64,000 nucleotides of DNA from Pseudooceanicola sp. (GTDB lineage Bacteria > Pseudomonadota > Alphaproteobacteria > Rhodobacterales > Rhodobacteraceae): positions 1 to 64,000 of the forward strand of contig NZ_JARGNH010000007.1 of assembly GCF_029213205.1 (NCBI RefSeq), read 5' to 3'. Of this stretch, positions 25,136-34,127 are shown one piece after another. Under the pieces are notes generated by a model. It saw only the letters and a program-made list of their open reading frames with translations. It did no database searches and had not been told where the DNA came from. The position numbers were made by a program, and so were the translations under genes. Positions within the stretch are counted from its first letter, which is position 1, and the number at the start of each line of letters is the position of its first letter.

Positions 25136-26148
25136 GACGGATTGCCCTGATCGTCACCCTTCTGAGCCTGCCGGCCAGACCAATCGCAGAACCGGCGCAT
25201 CCGGCGGTTCAGGACATCCTGACCAGCCATATCTTGCCACGGATCGAGGCTCTGGCAGAACAAACGCAAGCCCTGGCCAAGGTCGCCGCCACCGAATGCG
25301 CGCCGGAATCGCAAGCGCTTCGCCGCGCTTTCGGCACCGCCTTTGACGCCTGGATCTCAACCAGCCACCTGCGGTTCGGCCCAAGTGAAACAGACGACCG
25401 CGCCTTTGCCCTGGCCTTCTGGCCCGACAGCCGTGGCGCGACGCCGCGCGCCCTGGCCGGGCTGATCGCCGCGCAAGACCCGATCGCCACATCGCCCACG
25501 CAGTATCGCGAGGTGTCGATCGCCGCGCGCGGTTTCTATGCGCTGGAGATCCTGCTCTATGACGACAGGCTGATGGGCGCAGGCGACGCCGCCTATCATT
25601 GCACCCTGGTCCAGACGATCAGCCGTGACATCGCCACCACCGCCACCGCGATCCGCGACGATTGGCAGGCCAGCTATGCCGATACGATGCGGAACCCGGG
25701 GCCAGAGGCGGTCTACCACAGCCCCGAGGAGGCCCTGCAAGAGCTGTTCAAGGCCCTGACCGCTGGCCTTGAATTCACCTCTGACTCGCGCCTTGGTCGC
25801 CCGCTCGGCAGCTATGACCGCCCGCGTCCAAACCGCGCCGAGGCGCGCCGGTCACAGCGCTCTGCCCGGCATGTCAGCCTCAGCCTGAGCGCGCTGAAGG
25901 ATCTGGCCCTGCGTCTGGCCGCCCCCGAACCCGATCTCGCCGCCGACCTCGACAACCGCTTTGCTGCCGCCCTGGCACAGGTGGCGGCGCTGAACGATCC
26001 CGCCTTTGCCGGTGTTGCCGATCCGCTTTCCCGCATCCGGATCGAAAGCCTGCAGCAAACACTCATCGGCATCCGCGACACGGTCCGCACGCGGCTTGGC
26101 CCGACCCTCGGCGTCAGTGCCGGGTTCAATGCGCTGGATGGAGATTGA
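25132..26148 (+). CDS. Second imelysin-family protein with altered GxHxxE motif
   Basis: A 338-aa exported protein (signal residues 1-20). The segment equivalent to the imelysin signature is GFYALEILLYD, so His is replaced by Tyr136 while Glu139 is kept. It is shorter than the first imelysin. The ATG overlaps the di-haem gene (ATGA) and the next gene starts 2 nt after its stop. Its association with a di-haem protein and DUF1513 is recurrent in marine alphaproteobacteria, to my knowledge. The loss of His suggests a different metal geometry or a structural role. Confidence 0.85.
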   Translation: MRRIALIVTLLSLPARPIAEPAHPAVQDILTSHILPRIEALAEQTQALAKVAATECAPESQALRRAFGTAFDAWISTSHLRFGPSETDDRAFALAFWPDSRGATPRALAGLIAAQDPIATSPTQYREVSIAARGFYALEILLYDDRLMGAGDAAYHCTLVQTISRDIATTATAIRDDWQASYADTMRNPGPEAVYHSPEEALQELFKALTAGLEFTSDSRLGRPLGSYDRPRPNRAEARRSQRSARHVSLSLSALKDLALRLAAPEPDLAADLDNRFAAALAQVAALNDPAFAGVADPLSRIRIESLQQTLIGIRDTVRTRLGPTLGVSAGFNALDGD

Positions 26149-26149
26149 G

Positions 26150-27280
26150 ATGAGCCCCCGAGCCTCCGGTCCCACTGCCAGCCCGACTGCCAACCCCAAT
26201 ACCGGCCACAACACCGGTCGTCGCCAGTTCCTTGGTGGCTTGCTGGCCGCCGGGCTGATCCCGCGGCCAAGCTGGGCCGATGTCGGGTCGCCAACCTTCC
26301 TTTCGGCCGCCGCCACCCGGGATGGTGCCCATATTCTGGCGGGGATTCGCGCCGATCTCGCCGTCGCCTTTCAGTTCCCGCTGCCCGCCCGCGGCCATGC
26401 CGCCGCCGCCCATCCGACCCGCCCCGAGGCCGTCGCCTTTGCCCGTCGGCCGGGCACCTATGCGGTGGTGATCGATTGCCGGTCCGGGGCCCAAAAGGCG
26501 GTGCTGCGCGCTCCCGAGGGACGCCATTTCTATGGCCACGGCGCCTTTTCGGCGGATGGCGATCTGCTGTTCACCACTGAGAACGAATGCGAGGCAGGTC
26601 AGGGTCGGATCGGTGTATGGGATGCCGCGCGGGGCTATGCCCGGGTCGATGACTGGGCCAGCGGCGGAGTCGGCCCGCATGACATCAAGCGGCTGCCCGA
26701 TAGCGAGGTCCTGGTTGTCGCCAATGGCGGCATCGAAACCCACCCGGATTCGGGCCGAACCAAGCTCAACATTCCGACGATGCGCCCCAATCTCGCCTAT
26801 CTGGAGCAGGGGCAGGTGCTGGAAACCGCCAGCCTGCCTGCGGCCTTGCACAAGAACTCGATCCGGCACCTGGCGCTTGGCTGCACTGGCGAGGTCGCCT
26901 TTGGAATGCAATGGCAGGGCGCGGGCGCGGTGTCGGGACTGGTCGGCAGCCATCGGCGTGGAGAGCCGATCACCCTCAGCCATTCGGACGCGGCGCATCT
27001 GCGCGACATGCAGGGCTATATCGGCAGCATCGCGGTGTCCTCGGACGGCGCGACCCTGGCAGTGACGTCGCCACGCGGCGGCAAGACCCAGATCTACGCG
27101 GCGGCAACCCTGGCGCTGCTTGAAACCCACGAAATCGCGGATGTCTGCGGGGTGGTACTGCAGGGCGACGGCTTTACCGTGACCTCGGGAACCGGCGAAA
27201 TCCGGCATCTGGGGGGGCGACGCGGCGTTTCGGTGACCCATTCGAACCTGATGTGGGACAACCACCTGATCGCACTATAA
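26150..27280 (+). CDS. DUF1513 Tat-exported beta-propeller-like protein
   Basis: A 376-aa protein. The N-terminus has a twin-arginine motif (TGRRQFLGGLLAAGLI; Arg24, Arg25), so it is exported folded, possibly with a cofactor. The body has repeated blade-like segments: GHGAFSADGDLLFTTEN, GVGPHDIKRLPD and VANGGIETHP, which mark DUF1513. It closes the imelysin/di-haem operon. The function is unknown; a periplasmic metal or redox partner is plausible. An in-frame ATG 12 nt upstream overlaps the previous gene. Confidence 0.85.
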   Translation: MSPRASGPTASPTANPNTGHNTGRRQFLGGLLAAGLIPRPSWADVGSPTFLSAAATRDGAHILAGIRADLAVAFQFPLPARGHAAAAHPTRPEAVAFARRPGTYAVVIDCRSGAQKAVLRAPEGRHFYGHGAFSADGDLLFTTENECEAGQGRIGVWDAARGYARVDDWASGGVGPHDIKRLPDSEVLVVANGGIETHPDSGRTKLNIPTMRPNLAYLEQGQVLETASLPAALHKNSIRHLALGCTGEVAFGMQWQGAGAVSGLVGSHRRGEPITLSHSDAAHLRDMQGYIGSIAVSSDGATLAVTSPRGGKTQIYAAATLALLETHEIADVCGVVLQGDGFTVTSGTGEIRHLGGRRGVSVTHSNLMWDNHLIAL

Positions 27281-27642
27281 TCCAGTGCATTGACGTTGAA
27301 ATTGCTGGGCCGAAGCCGGTGTTGTCGGTTCACGCGGCCCCATCAACTTTGACCGCCCCCCCCCGCAGCCGGGCGGGTATGGCGGGGCCGGGTGGCAAAG
27401 GCCATTTCACTGGTGCCGCCATTGGTGGTGTTCACCCACCGGTTCCACGACCTAGCAGGCCGCGACGAGCCACGGGGCCATACCGCCCTGCCCGCCACCG
27501 ACCGCGCCCCACGCCATTGCGCATCGCAGCGGTGGCCAGCATTTCCGCACCGCGCCGGTATAGCGCGTTGGCTCACGCCCCGACCTGGGCTATGGCCAGA
27601 GGGGCGGATGCCGGTTACCAGAACGAGAAAGCGACTCGATCA
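27281..27642. other. Intergenic region between DUF1513 gene and mprF
   Basis: About 360 nt of GC-rich sequence with a C run at 27355-27363. The mprF reading frame is open across it without a convincing start. I see no RNA gene, insertion sequence or clear promoter; it probably carries the mprF promoter near its right end. Confidence 0.5.
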
Positions 27643-30240
27643 ATGCGTCAGGAACCCAAGACCGACGACCTGCCCCGTCAACCGGTGGCGGCGCTGCTGC
27701 GCCAACATGCGCCGCTGCTGGTCACCGGGCTGCTGTTCGTCGCCGGGATCTATGCGCTGTATCACCTGCTCGCACCGCTCGACATGCGGGTGGTGCTGGC
27801 GCAATTGCGTGCCACCCCGCCGCATCTGATCGCCGCCGCCCTGGCGGCCACTGCGGTCGGCTATGCCGCGCTGATCGGGTATGACTGGTCGGCACTGCGC
27901 TATATCGGCAAATCGGCACCGCCAGCCTCTGTCGCCCTGGGCGGCTTCCTTGGCTATGCCCTGGGCAATACCATCGGGCTGAGCGCGGTTTCCGGCGGCG
28001 CGGTGCGCTATCGGATCTATTCGGCACTTGGGCTTGATGCCTATGACGTCGCGGCGATTTCCACCTTTGCGGCGCTGTCCTACGGGATCGGCGCCACCTT
28101 GATCGGTTTGGGGGCCTTGGCGATTCACCCGGCGGCGCTGTCGGGATTCGTCGCAATCCCACCGGCGCATCTGCGGCTGCTGGCGCTGGCTGCGGTTCTG
28201 GCGCTGGTCCTGGTGATGGTGGTGATCGCCCACCGGGGCGGCGCCCTCCGCCTTGGCCGGTTCACCCTGACCGCGCCGGGTGGTGGCGACCTGCTGCGGC
28301 AATTGGCGATCACCTCGGTCGATATCTCGATGGCCGCCCTGGCCCTGCATCTGTTGCTGCCGACCGGGGCGATGCCGTTTGCCAATATGCTGGCGGTCTT
28401 TGCCATCGCGACCATGGTCGGGGTCGCCAGCCATGTGCCCGGCGGCATCGGGGTGTTCGAAAGTGTCGTTATCGCCGCCTTGCCCGCCACGGTGCCGGTG
28501 AATGACGCGGTGACGGCGCTGCTGCTGTTCCGTCTGATCTATTTCCTGCTGCCCTTCGTGCTGGCACTGCTGCTGTTGTCGCTGACCGAGGTCTGGGGCG
28601 CCGCCGGGCAGAAACTGCCAGCCCTTGGCCCGCTGATGCCGGTGGTCAAGGCCGGGCGGTCGCTGATCCCGATGGCCACCGGGGTGCTCGTGCTCGGCTC
28701 GGGCCTGGCGATGATGTTCGCCGGGCTGTTGCCCAATGCCAGGATCACCGCCGAAGAGATTGAGACATTGCTGCCGCTGACCATGGTCGAGGGCGGGCCG
28801 TTGCTGTCCTCGATCATCGGATCACTGATGGCGGTGCTGTCGGTGTCGGTGTTTCGCCGCTCGCATCTGGCGTTCTGGGGAGTCTTTGCGGTCCTGCTGA
28901 GCGGGATCGCGGTGGCGGCGCTGAAGACCCAAGACCTGGACCGGGTGCTGATCCTGAGTGTCATGGCGCTGATCCTCTGGCCCTGTCGGCGCGAATTCTA
29001 TCGCCGTGCCCGGCTGTCGCAAGGGGTCATGTCGGTGCGCTGGATCGTCTTTACCCTGGCGACGCTGACCTCACTCGGGCTGACCTGGTATATGGTCCAT
29101 GCCGACAGCGCCGCCCGCGATCTGACCTGGTGGCAGGTGGCCGGGGACGCCCCTGCCGTGGTCGCCTGGCGGGCGGCGCTGACCGCCGGGGTGATCCTCA
29201 GCGCCGCGTTGCTCTATTCCGGCTTTCGCGTCGCCCGCTTAGGCACCTCGACCCCGGATCCAGAGGCGCTTGCGAAAGCACAGGGGATCATTGCCGAGTT
29301 CGGCCAGGGGGGGGACGCCATCGCCCTGACTGGTGACAAGGCGCTGATGTTCGGCCCGGCAGGCCGTTCGGTCCTGTCCTATGGCGTCAAGGGCGGGTCC
29401 TGGATCGCCATGGGCGCGCCGGTCGGCAGCGAAGAAGATGTCGAGGATCTGGCCTGGGCGTTCCATGACGCCGCCCGCGCCGCCGGGGCACGGCCAGTGT
29501 TCTATGAAGCGCCGATGGGCTTTGCCGAACAGGCCATCGACATGGGGCTGACCCTGCACAAGATGGGCGAAGAGGCGGTGGTGCCATTGCTCAATTTCAG
29601 CCTCGACGGGCCCGAGCGCAAGAAGCTGCGCACCACCTGGAACCGGGCGCAGCGCGATGGGCTCAGCGTCGAGATCATGCCAGCGCCGCATGACCCGGCC
29701 CTGATCGACGCGCTGGCGGTGATTTCGCAGGGCTGGCTGATGCAGCACGCGGCGCGGGAGAAACGGTTTTCCGTGGGCCGTTTCGATCCGGCCTGGCTGA
29801 ACCGCACCCGGATCGCGATAGTTCGGCTGAACGGCGAAATCTGCGCCTTTGCCAATCTGATGGAATCCGACCGCAGCGGCGCCGTCGATCTGATGCGTCA
29901 TCGCCCCGACGCCCCGGCCGCGACCATGGAATTCCTGTTCACCGACCTGCTGTTGCAGCTCAAGGCCGAGGGCCGGCAGTTCTTCAGCCTTGGCATGGTG
30001 CCGTTTGCGGGTCTGCCGGGACGGCGCGGCGCAACGCTGTGGGCGCGGTTCGGCAACCTTGTCTATGCGCATGGCGACCGGTTCTACAGCTTTGACGGGC
30101 TGCGCCGGTTCAAGGCCAAATTCGATCCGATCTGGCAGCCGCGCTATTTTTGCTGCCGCTCGGCCCTGCCACCGGTCGGACCGCTGACCGATGCCGCCCG
30201 GCTGATCGCCGGATCGGCGCGCGGCATTGTCGGCAAATAG
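27643..30240 (+). CDS. mprF: Bifunctional phosphatidylglycerol lysyltransferase/flippase (MprF/LpiA)
   Basis: An 865-aa protein of typical MprF size. The N-terminal half has about 12-14 membrane helices and the flippase segment SAVSGGAVRYRIYSALG with HVPGGIGVFESV. The C-terminal cytosolic synthase (DUF2156, about 560-850) has TLHKMGEEAVVPL, RTTWNRAQRDGL and FFSLGMVPFAGLPGR. It transfers lysine (or alanine) from tRNA to phosphatidylglycerol and flips the product, lowering surface charge and protecting against cationic peptides and acid. The start at 27643 (MRQEPKTDD) is chosen because the upstream open frame lacks membrane-protein character. Confidence 0.92.
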   Translation: MRQEPKTDDLPRQPVAALLRQHAPLLVTGLLFVAGIYALYHLLAPLDMRVVLAQLRATPPHLIAAALAATAVGYAALIGYDWSALRYIGKSAPPASVALGGFLGYALGNTIGLSAVSGGAVRYRIYSALGLDAYDVAAISTFAALSYGIGATLIGLGALAIHPAALSGFVAIPPAHLRLLALAAVLALVLVMVVIAHRGGALRLGRFTLTAPGGGDLLRQLAITSVDISMAALALHLLLPTGAMPFANMLAVFAIATMVGVASHVPGGIGVFESVVIAALPATVPVNDAVTALLLFRLIYFLLPFVLALLLLSLTEVWGAAGQKLPALGPLMPVVKAGRSLIPMATGVLVLGSGLAMMFAGLLPNARITAEEIETLLPLTMVEGGPLLSSIIGSLMAVLSVSVFRRSHLAFWGVFAVLLSGIAVAALKTQDLDRVLILSVMALILWPCRREFYRRARLSQGVMSVRWIVFTLATLTSLGLTWYMVHADSAARDLTWWQVAGDAPAVVAWRAALTAGVILSAALLYSGFRVARLGTSTPDPEALAKAQGIIAEFGQGGDAIALTGDKALMFGPAGRSVLSYGVKGGSWIAMGAPVGSEEDVEDLAWAFHDAARAAGARPVFYEAPMGFAEQAIDMGLTLHKMGEEAVVPLLNFSLDGPERKKLRTTWNRAQRDGLSVEIMPAPHDPALIDALAVISQGWLMQHAAREKRFSVGRFDPAWLNRTRIAIVRLNGEICAFANLMESDRSGAVDLMRHRPDAPAATMEFLFTDLLLQLKAEGRQFFSLGMVPFAGLPGRRGATLWARFGNLVYAHGDRFYSFDGLRRFKAKFDPIWQPRYFCCRSALPPVGPLTDAARLIAGSARGIVGK

Positions 30241-30274
30241 GCTGCGCGACACGGCGGGTGGATCTGATCACGCC

Positions 30275-30303
30275 TTGACTCAATCAAACGATTGATTAAA
30301 AAT
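30275..30303 (+). promoter_or_regulatory. CecR-type operator and promoter ahead of tetR
   Basis: TCAATCAAACGATTGA (30280-30295) is a perfect inverted repeat (TCAATC, 4-nt centre, GATTGA). It abuts TTGACT (30275-30280), a possible -35. Local AT content is unusually high just before the ATG at 30309. It is probably the autoregulatory site of the TetR-type repressor, by position. Confidence 0.6.
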
Positions 30304-30308
30304 TTGCC

Positions 30309-30953
30309 ATGACCACCACGCCGCAAAAACCCAAGACCGATGCCAGCCTGATCCAGGCCGGGCTACAGCTGTTCGGGCGCAAGGGCTTCGAGGGCACCTC
30401 GACCCGCGAGCTGGCCGCCCATGCGAACACCAATGTCGCCTCGATCGCCTATCATTTCGGTGGCAAGGCCGGGCTGCGCGCGGCCTGTGTCAAATCGGTG
30501 GCCGACCTGATCGCAGGATTGCTCGACGCCGAGAGCGCGCCGCAGCCACCCGCCACGGCCGAAGCGGCGCAAAATCAGATCGAACGGATGGTCGGAGCGC
30601 TGGTGCGGCTGGTTGTCGGCACCCCGCAGGCCCAGGATATGGTCACGTTCATGCTGCGCGAACTGACCGATCAGGGCGATGCTGTGGACGTGATCTATGC
30701 CGAATTTCTGGAACCGCGCCACCGGGCGATCTGCGACCTCTGGGCCAAGGCGACCGGCCGCGACCCCGAGGATGAGGCGGTCAAGCTGGCAATCTTCGCG
30801 ATGATTGGCCAGATCCTCTATTTCCGGGTTGCCCAGCCGCTGGTGGCCCGGCGGATGGGCTGGGACGGCATCGGACCGGATGAAACCCGGCGGGTCGCGG
30901 ATCTGGTCATCGCCAATCTGCGCGACACCCTTGAAAGGCACCGACATGATTGA
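30309..30953 (+). CDS. TetR-family regulator, CecR type (DUF1956)
   Basis: A 214-aa repressor. The N-terminal HTH spans residues 12-58 (GLQLFGRKGFEGTSTRELA, then NVASIAYHFGGK). The C-terminal ligand domain fits DUF1956 (MVTFMLRELTDQGD, then MIGQILYFRVAQP). In E. coli CecR controls the ybhGFSR multidrug ABC exporter. The same arrangement follows here: HlyD, ATPase, permease. Its stop overlaps the hlyD start by 8 nt, so the operon includes its own regulator. Confidence 0.88.
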   Translation: MTTTPQKPKTDASLIQAGLQLFGRKGFEGTSTRELAAHANTNVASIAYHFGGKAGLRAACVKSVADLIAGLLDAESAPQPPATAEAAQNQIERMVGALVRLVVGTPQAQDMVTFMLRELTDQGDAVDVIYAEFLEPRHRAICDLWAKATGRDPEDEAVKLAIFAMIGQILYFRVAQPLVARRMGWDGIGPDETRRVADLVIANLRDTLERHRHD

Positions 30954-31896
30954 TCTCTGCAGCTTTGCTCTGGTGGCCAGCCTCTATGCCCCCTGCGCCC
31001 CAGCCGCGCCCTTTGCCACCGGCTATGTCGAGGGCGAATTCACCTTGGTCGCGCCGGTCGCGGTGGCCCAGGTCGCGACCGTGCTGGTGACCCGTGGCAC
31101 CCGTGTCGAGGCCGGCACGGTGCTGGTCGAGATGGAGAAGCGCGACGCCGAAATCGCCCAGGCCGAGGCCGAGGCGGCGCTGGCCCAGGCCCTGACCCGG
31201 CTGGCGGATCTGCAGGAGGGCAAGCGCCCCGAAGAGATCGGAGTGATCGAGGCCAACCTCGCCTCGGCCCGGGCCCAGGCGACCGAGGCAGAGCGCACCC
31301 GCGACCGGGTGATCAGCCTGGCCAGCCGCGGCGCCGCCACCGTCGCCCAGCGCGATGACGCGATCACCGCCTTTGAAATCGCCTCGGCCAAGGTTGCCCA
31401 GGCCGAGGCCGAACTGGCCGTCGCCCGCCTGCCGGCCCGGGCGCAGGCCATCGCCGAGGCCGAAGCGGCGGTCAAGGGCGCCGAGGCCGGGCTTGCCCGC
31501 GCCACCTGGCATCTGGATCAGCGCAGCCTGAGCCTGTCCGAACCGGTCACCGTCTTTGACGTGATCCGCACCGAGGGCGAAATCGCCGGACCCTCGGCGC
31601 CGATCCTGTCGGTGCTCGGCGATGGCGCGGTCAAACTGCGGCTCTATGTGCCGGAAACCGCCTTTTCCGAAATCGCGGTGGGGGATCGGCTCCGCGTCAG
31701 CTGTGATGGTTGCGCAGCGGGGCTGACCGCCCGCATCACCTATATTTCGGATGCGCCGGAATTCACCCCGCCGGTGATCTACTCGCTGCAGAACCGGCAG
31801 AAGCTGGTCTATCTGATCGAGGCCCGCCCGGAAGCGAGCAGCGATCTGAAACCGGGCCAGATCGTCGATGTCGCCCTGCCCGGCAACCGGCCATGA
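30946..31896 (+). CDS. HlyD/YbhG-like membrane fusion protein
   Basis: A 316-aa periplasmic adaptor. After a short signal-like N-terminus comes a lipoyl half-motif (TLVAPVAVAQVATVLVTRGTRVEAG), then a long Ala/Glu-rich coiled-coil hairpin (about residues 62-175) and the returning beta-barrel part (VLGDGAVKLRLYVPE). It would join the inner-membrane ABC pump to an outer-membrane channel. The start at 30946 overlaps the tetR stop; its own stop overlaps the ATPase start by 4 nt. Confidence 0.88.
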   Translation: MIDLCSFALVASLYAPCAPAAPFATGYVEGEFTLVAPVAVAQVATVLVTRGTRVEAGTVLVEMEKRDAEIAQAEAEAALAQALTRLADLQEGKRPEEIGVIEANLASARAQATEAERTRDRVISLASRGAATVAQRDDAITAFEIASAKVAQAEAELAVARLPARAQAIAEAEAAVKGAEAGLARATWHLDQRSLSLSEPVTVFDVIRTEGEIAGPSAPILSVLGDGAVKLRLYVPETAFSEIAVGDRLRVSCDGCAAGLTARITYISDAPEFTPPVIYSLQNRQKLVYLIEARPEASSDLKPGQIVDVALPGNRP

Positions 31897-32870
31897 CCGC
31901 GCCCGGTCAGGCCTCTGATCCGGCCCCTGATCCGGCCTCTGCCCCGGCAGCGGAACCGGCGATTTCGGTGCGCGGCCTGACCAAACGCTTTGGCGACAAA
32001 ACCGTGGTCGACGCGGTGACGCTGGATGTTGCGGCGGGCGAGATCATGGGCTTTCTCGGCCCCAACGGATCGGGCAAGACCACCACCATCCGGCTGATGT
32101 GCGGGCTTCTTGAACCCGATGCCGGTGAGGGGCGGGTTCTGGGTCATGACATCCGCAGCGACCGGCGCGCGATCAAGCGCGCAGTCGGCTATATGACCCA
32201 GCGATTTTCGTTTTACGAGGATCTGACCATTGCCGAAAACCTGCGCTTTGTCGCCGGGCTCTATGGCATGGCCTCACCGCGCCGGGTGGTCAGCGACACC
32301 CTCGCCGATCTCGGGCTGAGCAGCCGCAAGGATCAGCTGGCCGGGTCGCTGTCGGGGGGCTGGAAACAGCGGCTGGCGCTGGCCGCCTGCATCATGCACC
32401 GCCCCAAGCTGCTGATCCTCGATGAGCCGACCGCCGGGGTCGATCCCAAGGCGCGACGGGATTTCTGGGACGAGATTCATGCGCTGGCGCAGGACGGGCT
32501 GACGGTTCTGGTTTCAACCCATTACATGGACGAGGCCGAGCGCTGCCACCGCATCGCTTATATCTCCTATGGCAAGCTGGTCGCCCAGGGCACCACCCGG
32601 CAGGTGGTCCGCGACGCCGGGCTGACCACCCTGGTGCTGTCGGGCAAGGGCATCGCCCAGGTTGCCCGCGATCTGACCGGTGCCGAGGGCGTCGATCAGG
32701 TGGCACCCTTTGGACAGACCCTGCATGTGGTCGGACACGACGGCGCGGCACTGCGCAAGACCGTCAGCCGGGTCGCCAAGGCCGCCGGGGTCGAAATGGC
32801 CGCCGCCGACACCAGCCTTGAGGATGTGTTCATCCAGTTGATGGGCGAGTCACAGGACAATATGCAATGA
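31893..32870 (+). CDS. ABC exporter ATP-binding protein (YbhF-like, one cassette)
   Basis: A 325-aa ATPase. The N-terminus has a short Pro/Ala repeat (residues 4-20, from a tandem DNA repeat). Then follow Walker A GPNGSGKTTT near residue 57, the signature LSGGWKQRL, and Walker B LLILDEPTAGVDP. E. coli YbhF has two cassettes; this one has one. The C-terminal domain (VVGHDGAALRKTVSRV) resembles DrrA-type exporters. It energises the permease at 32867, with which it overlaps by 4 nt. Confidence 0.9.
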   Translation: MTAPGQASDPAPDPASAPAAEPAISVRGLTKRFGDKTVVDAVTLDVAAGEIMGFLGPNGSGKTTTIRLMCGLLEPDAGEGRVLGHDIRSDRRAIKRAVGYMTQRFSFYEDLTIAENLRFVAGLYGMASPRRVVSDTLADLGLSSRKDQLAGSLSGGWKQRLALAACIMHRPKLLILDEPTAGVDPKARRDFWDEIHALAQDGLTVLVSTHYMDEAERCHRIAYISYGKLVAQGTTRQVVRDAGLTTLVLSGKGIAQVARDLTGAEGVDQVAPFGQTLHVVGHDGAALRKTVSRVAKAAGVEMAAADTSLEDVFIQLMGESQDNMQ

Positions 32871-34003
32871 GCCGGTTTCTGTCATTTGGCCGCCTGCGGG
32901 CGCTGCTGGTCAAGGAATCCATCCAGATGCGCCGCGACCGGCTAACCTTCGGGATGATGCTGGGCATCCCGCTGGTGCAGTTGATGCTGTTCGGCTTTGC
33001 CATCAACACCGACCCCAAGGAACTGCCCGCCGCGCTGGTCGCCCCGACCCAGGACCGGTTCACCCGGGCGATGGTCTCGGCGCTGGAGCTGACCGGCTAT
33101 TACCGCTTCATCGCCCCCAATGCGACGGTCGGCGAGGCCGAGGCGATGATCGCCCGCGGCGATGCCGCCTTTGTGGTGACGGTGCCGTCGGATTTCGGCC
33201 GCCGCATTGAACGCAATGACAATGCCACCATCCTGATCGAGGCCGACGCCACCGATCCCGCCGTCGCCTCGGGCGCGATATCGACGCTGGGCACCGTTGC
33301 CGCCGAGGCGTTGGCGCGCGAGGCCGGGACCGCTATGGCCGGGGCAGACCGGGGGGGCGCCGGTGTCTCGATCGTCGTGCACCGCCGCTATAACCCCGAA
33401 GGGATCACCCAATACAATATCGTGCCCGGCCTGCTCGGGGTGATCCTGCAGCTGACCATGGTGATGATGACGGCAATGGCGCTGACCCGCGAAACCGAAC
33501 GCGGCACCATGGAAAACCTGCTGTCGATGCCCGCCACCCCGCTGGAAATCATGCTGGGCAAGGTGCTGCCCTATCTGGCGGTCGGCGCGGTTCAGGTGGC
33601 GGTGGTGCTGGTCGCGGCGCGGGCGGTGTTCGGGGTGCCCTTTGTCGGCAGCCTGTCGCTGATCCTGGCCGGGGTGTTCGTGTTCGTGCTGGCGCTCGTC
33701 ATCCTCGGCTATCTGATCTCGACGGTGTCGCGCACCCAGATGCAGGCAATGCAGCTGACCTTTTTCTTTTTCCTGCCCTCGCTGCTGTTGTCGGGATTCA
33801 TGTTCCCTTACCGGGGCATGCCGATGTGGGCGCAATATCTGGGCGAAATCTTTCCGCTGACCCATTTCCTGCGGCTGATCCGCGCGGTGATGCTGAAAGG
33901 CGCCGACGCGCAATTCGTCTCTGGCGCCTTTCTGGCCCTGGGCGGGTTTGTTGTCCTGCTGTCGCTGCTGTCGCTGTTCCGGTTCCGCCGCACCCTCGAC
34001 TAA
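32867..34003 (+). CDS. ABC-2 type permease (YbhS/YbhR-like)
   Basis: A 378-aa membrane protein. One helix (MMLGIPLVQLMLFGFAIN) is followed by a large periplasmic domain to about residue 175 and five helices with the ABC-2 signature MENLLSMPATPLEIMLGK and FFFFLPSLLLSGFMFPY. It forms the membrane channel of a drug or toxin exporter. E. coli has two such genes (ybhS, ybhR), but only one is present here, so it would act as a homodimer. It ends the operon, with no further exporter gene downstream. Confidence 0.9.
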   Translation: MSRFLSFGRLRALLVKESIQMRRDRLTFGMMLGIPLVQLMLFGFAINTDPKELPAALVAPTQDRFTRAMVSALELTGYYRFIAPNATVGEAEAMIARGDAAFVVTVPSDFGRRIERNDNATILIEADATDPAVASGAISTLGTVAAEALAREAGTAMAGADRGGAGVSIVVHRRYNPEGITQYNIVPGLLGVILQLTMVMMTAMALTRETERGTMENLLSMPATPLEIMLGKVLPYLAVGAVQVAVVLVAARAVFGVPFVGSLSLILAGVFVFVLALVILGYLISTVSRTQMQAMQLTFFFFLPSLLLSGFMFPYRGMPMWAQYLGEIFPLTHFLRLIRAVMLKGADAQFVSGAFLALGGFVVLLSLLSLFRFRRTLD

Positions 34004-34127
34004 ACAACATAAACGTCTCAAAACTTCGGCTGGCGGTTGGCAATTTCCGTCGCGCCCAGATAGCTTGCGCGGCGAAACCAGCGCCGGGCGGTTCGCCGGG
34101 GCGCGCCACTGCCATCAGGAGGATGCG

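Noticed and set aside
27253-27642. N-terminal extension of mprF by 130 codons
   Set aside because: The extension has no membrane or MprF similarity; the start at 27643 gives a normal-length MprF.
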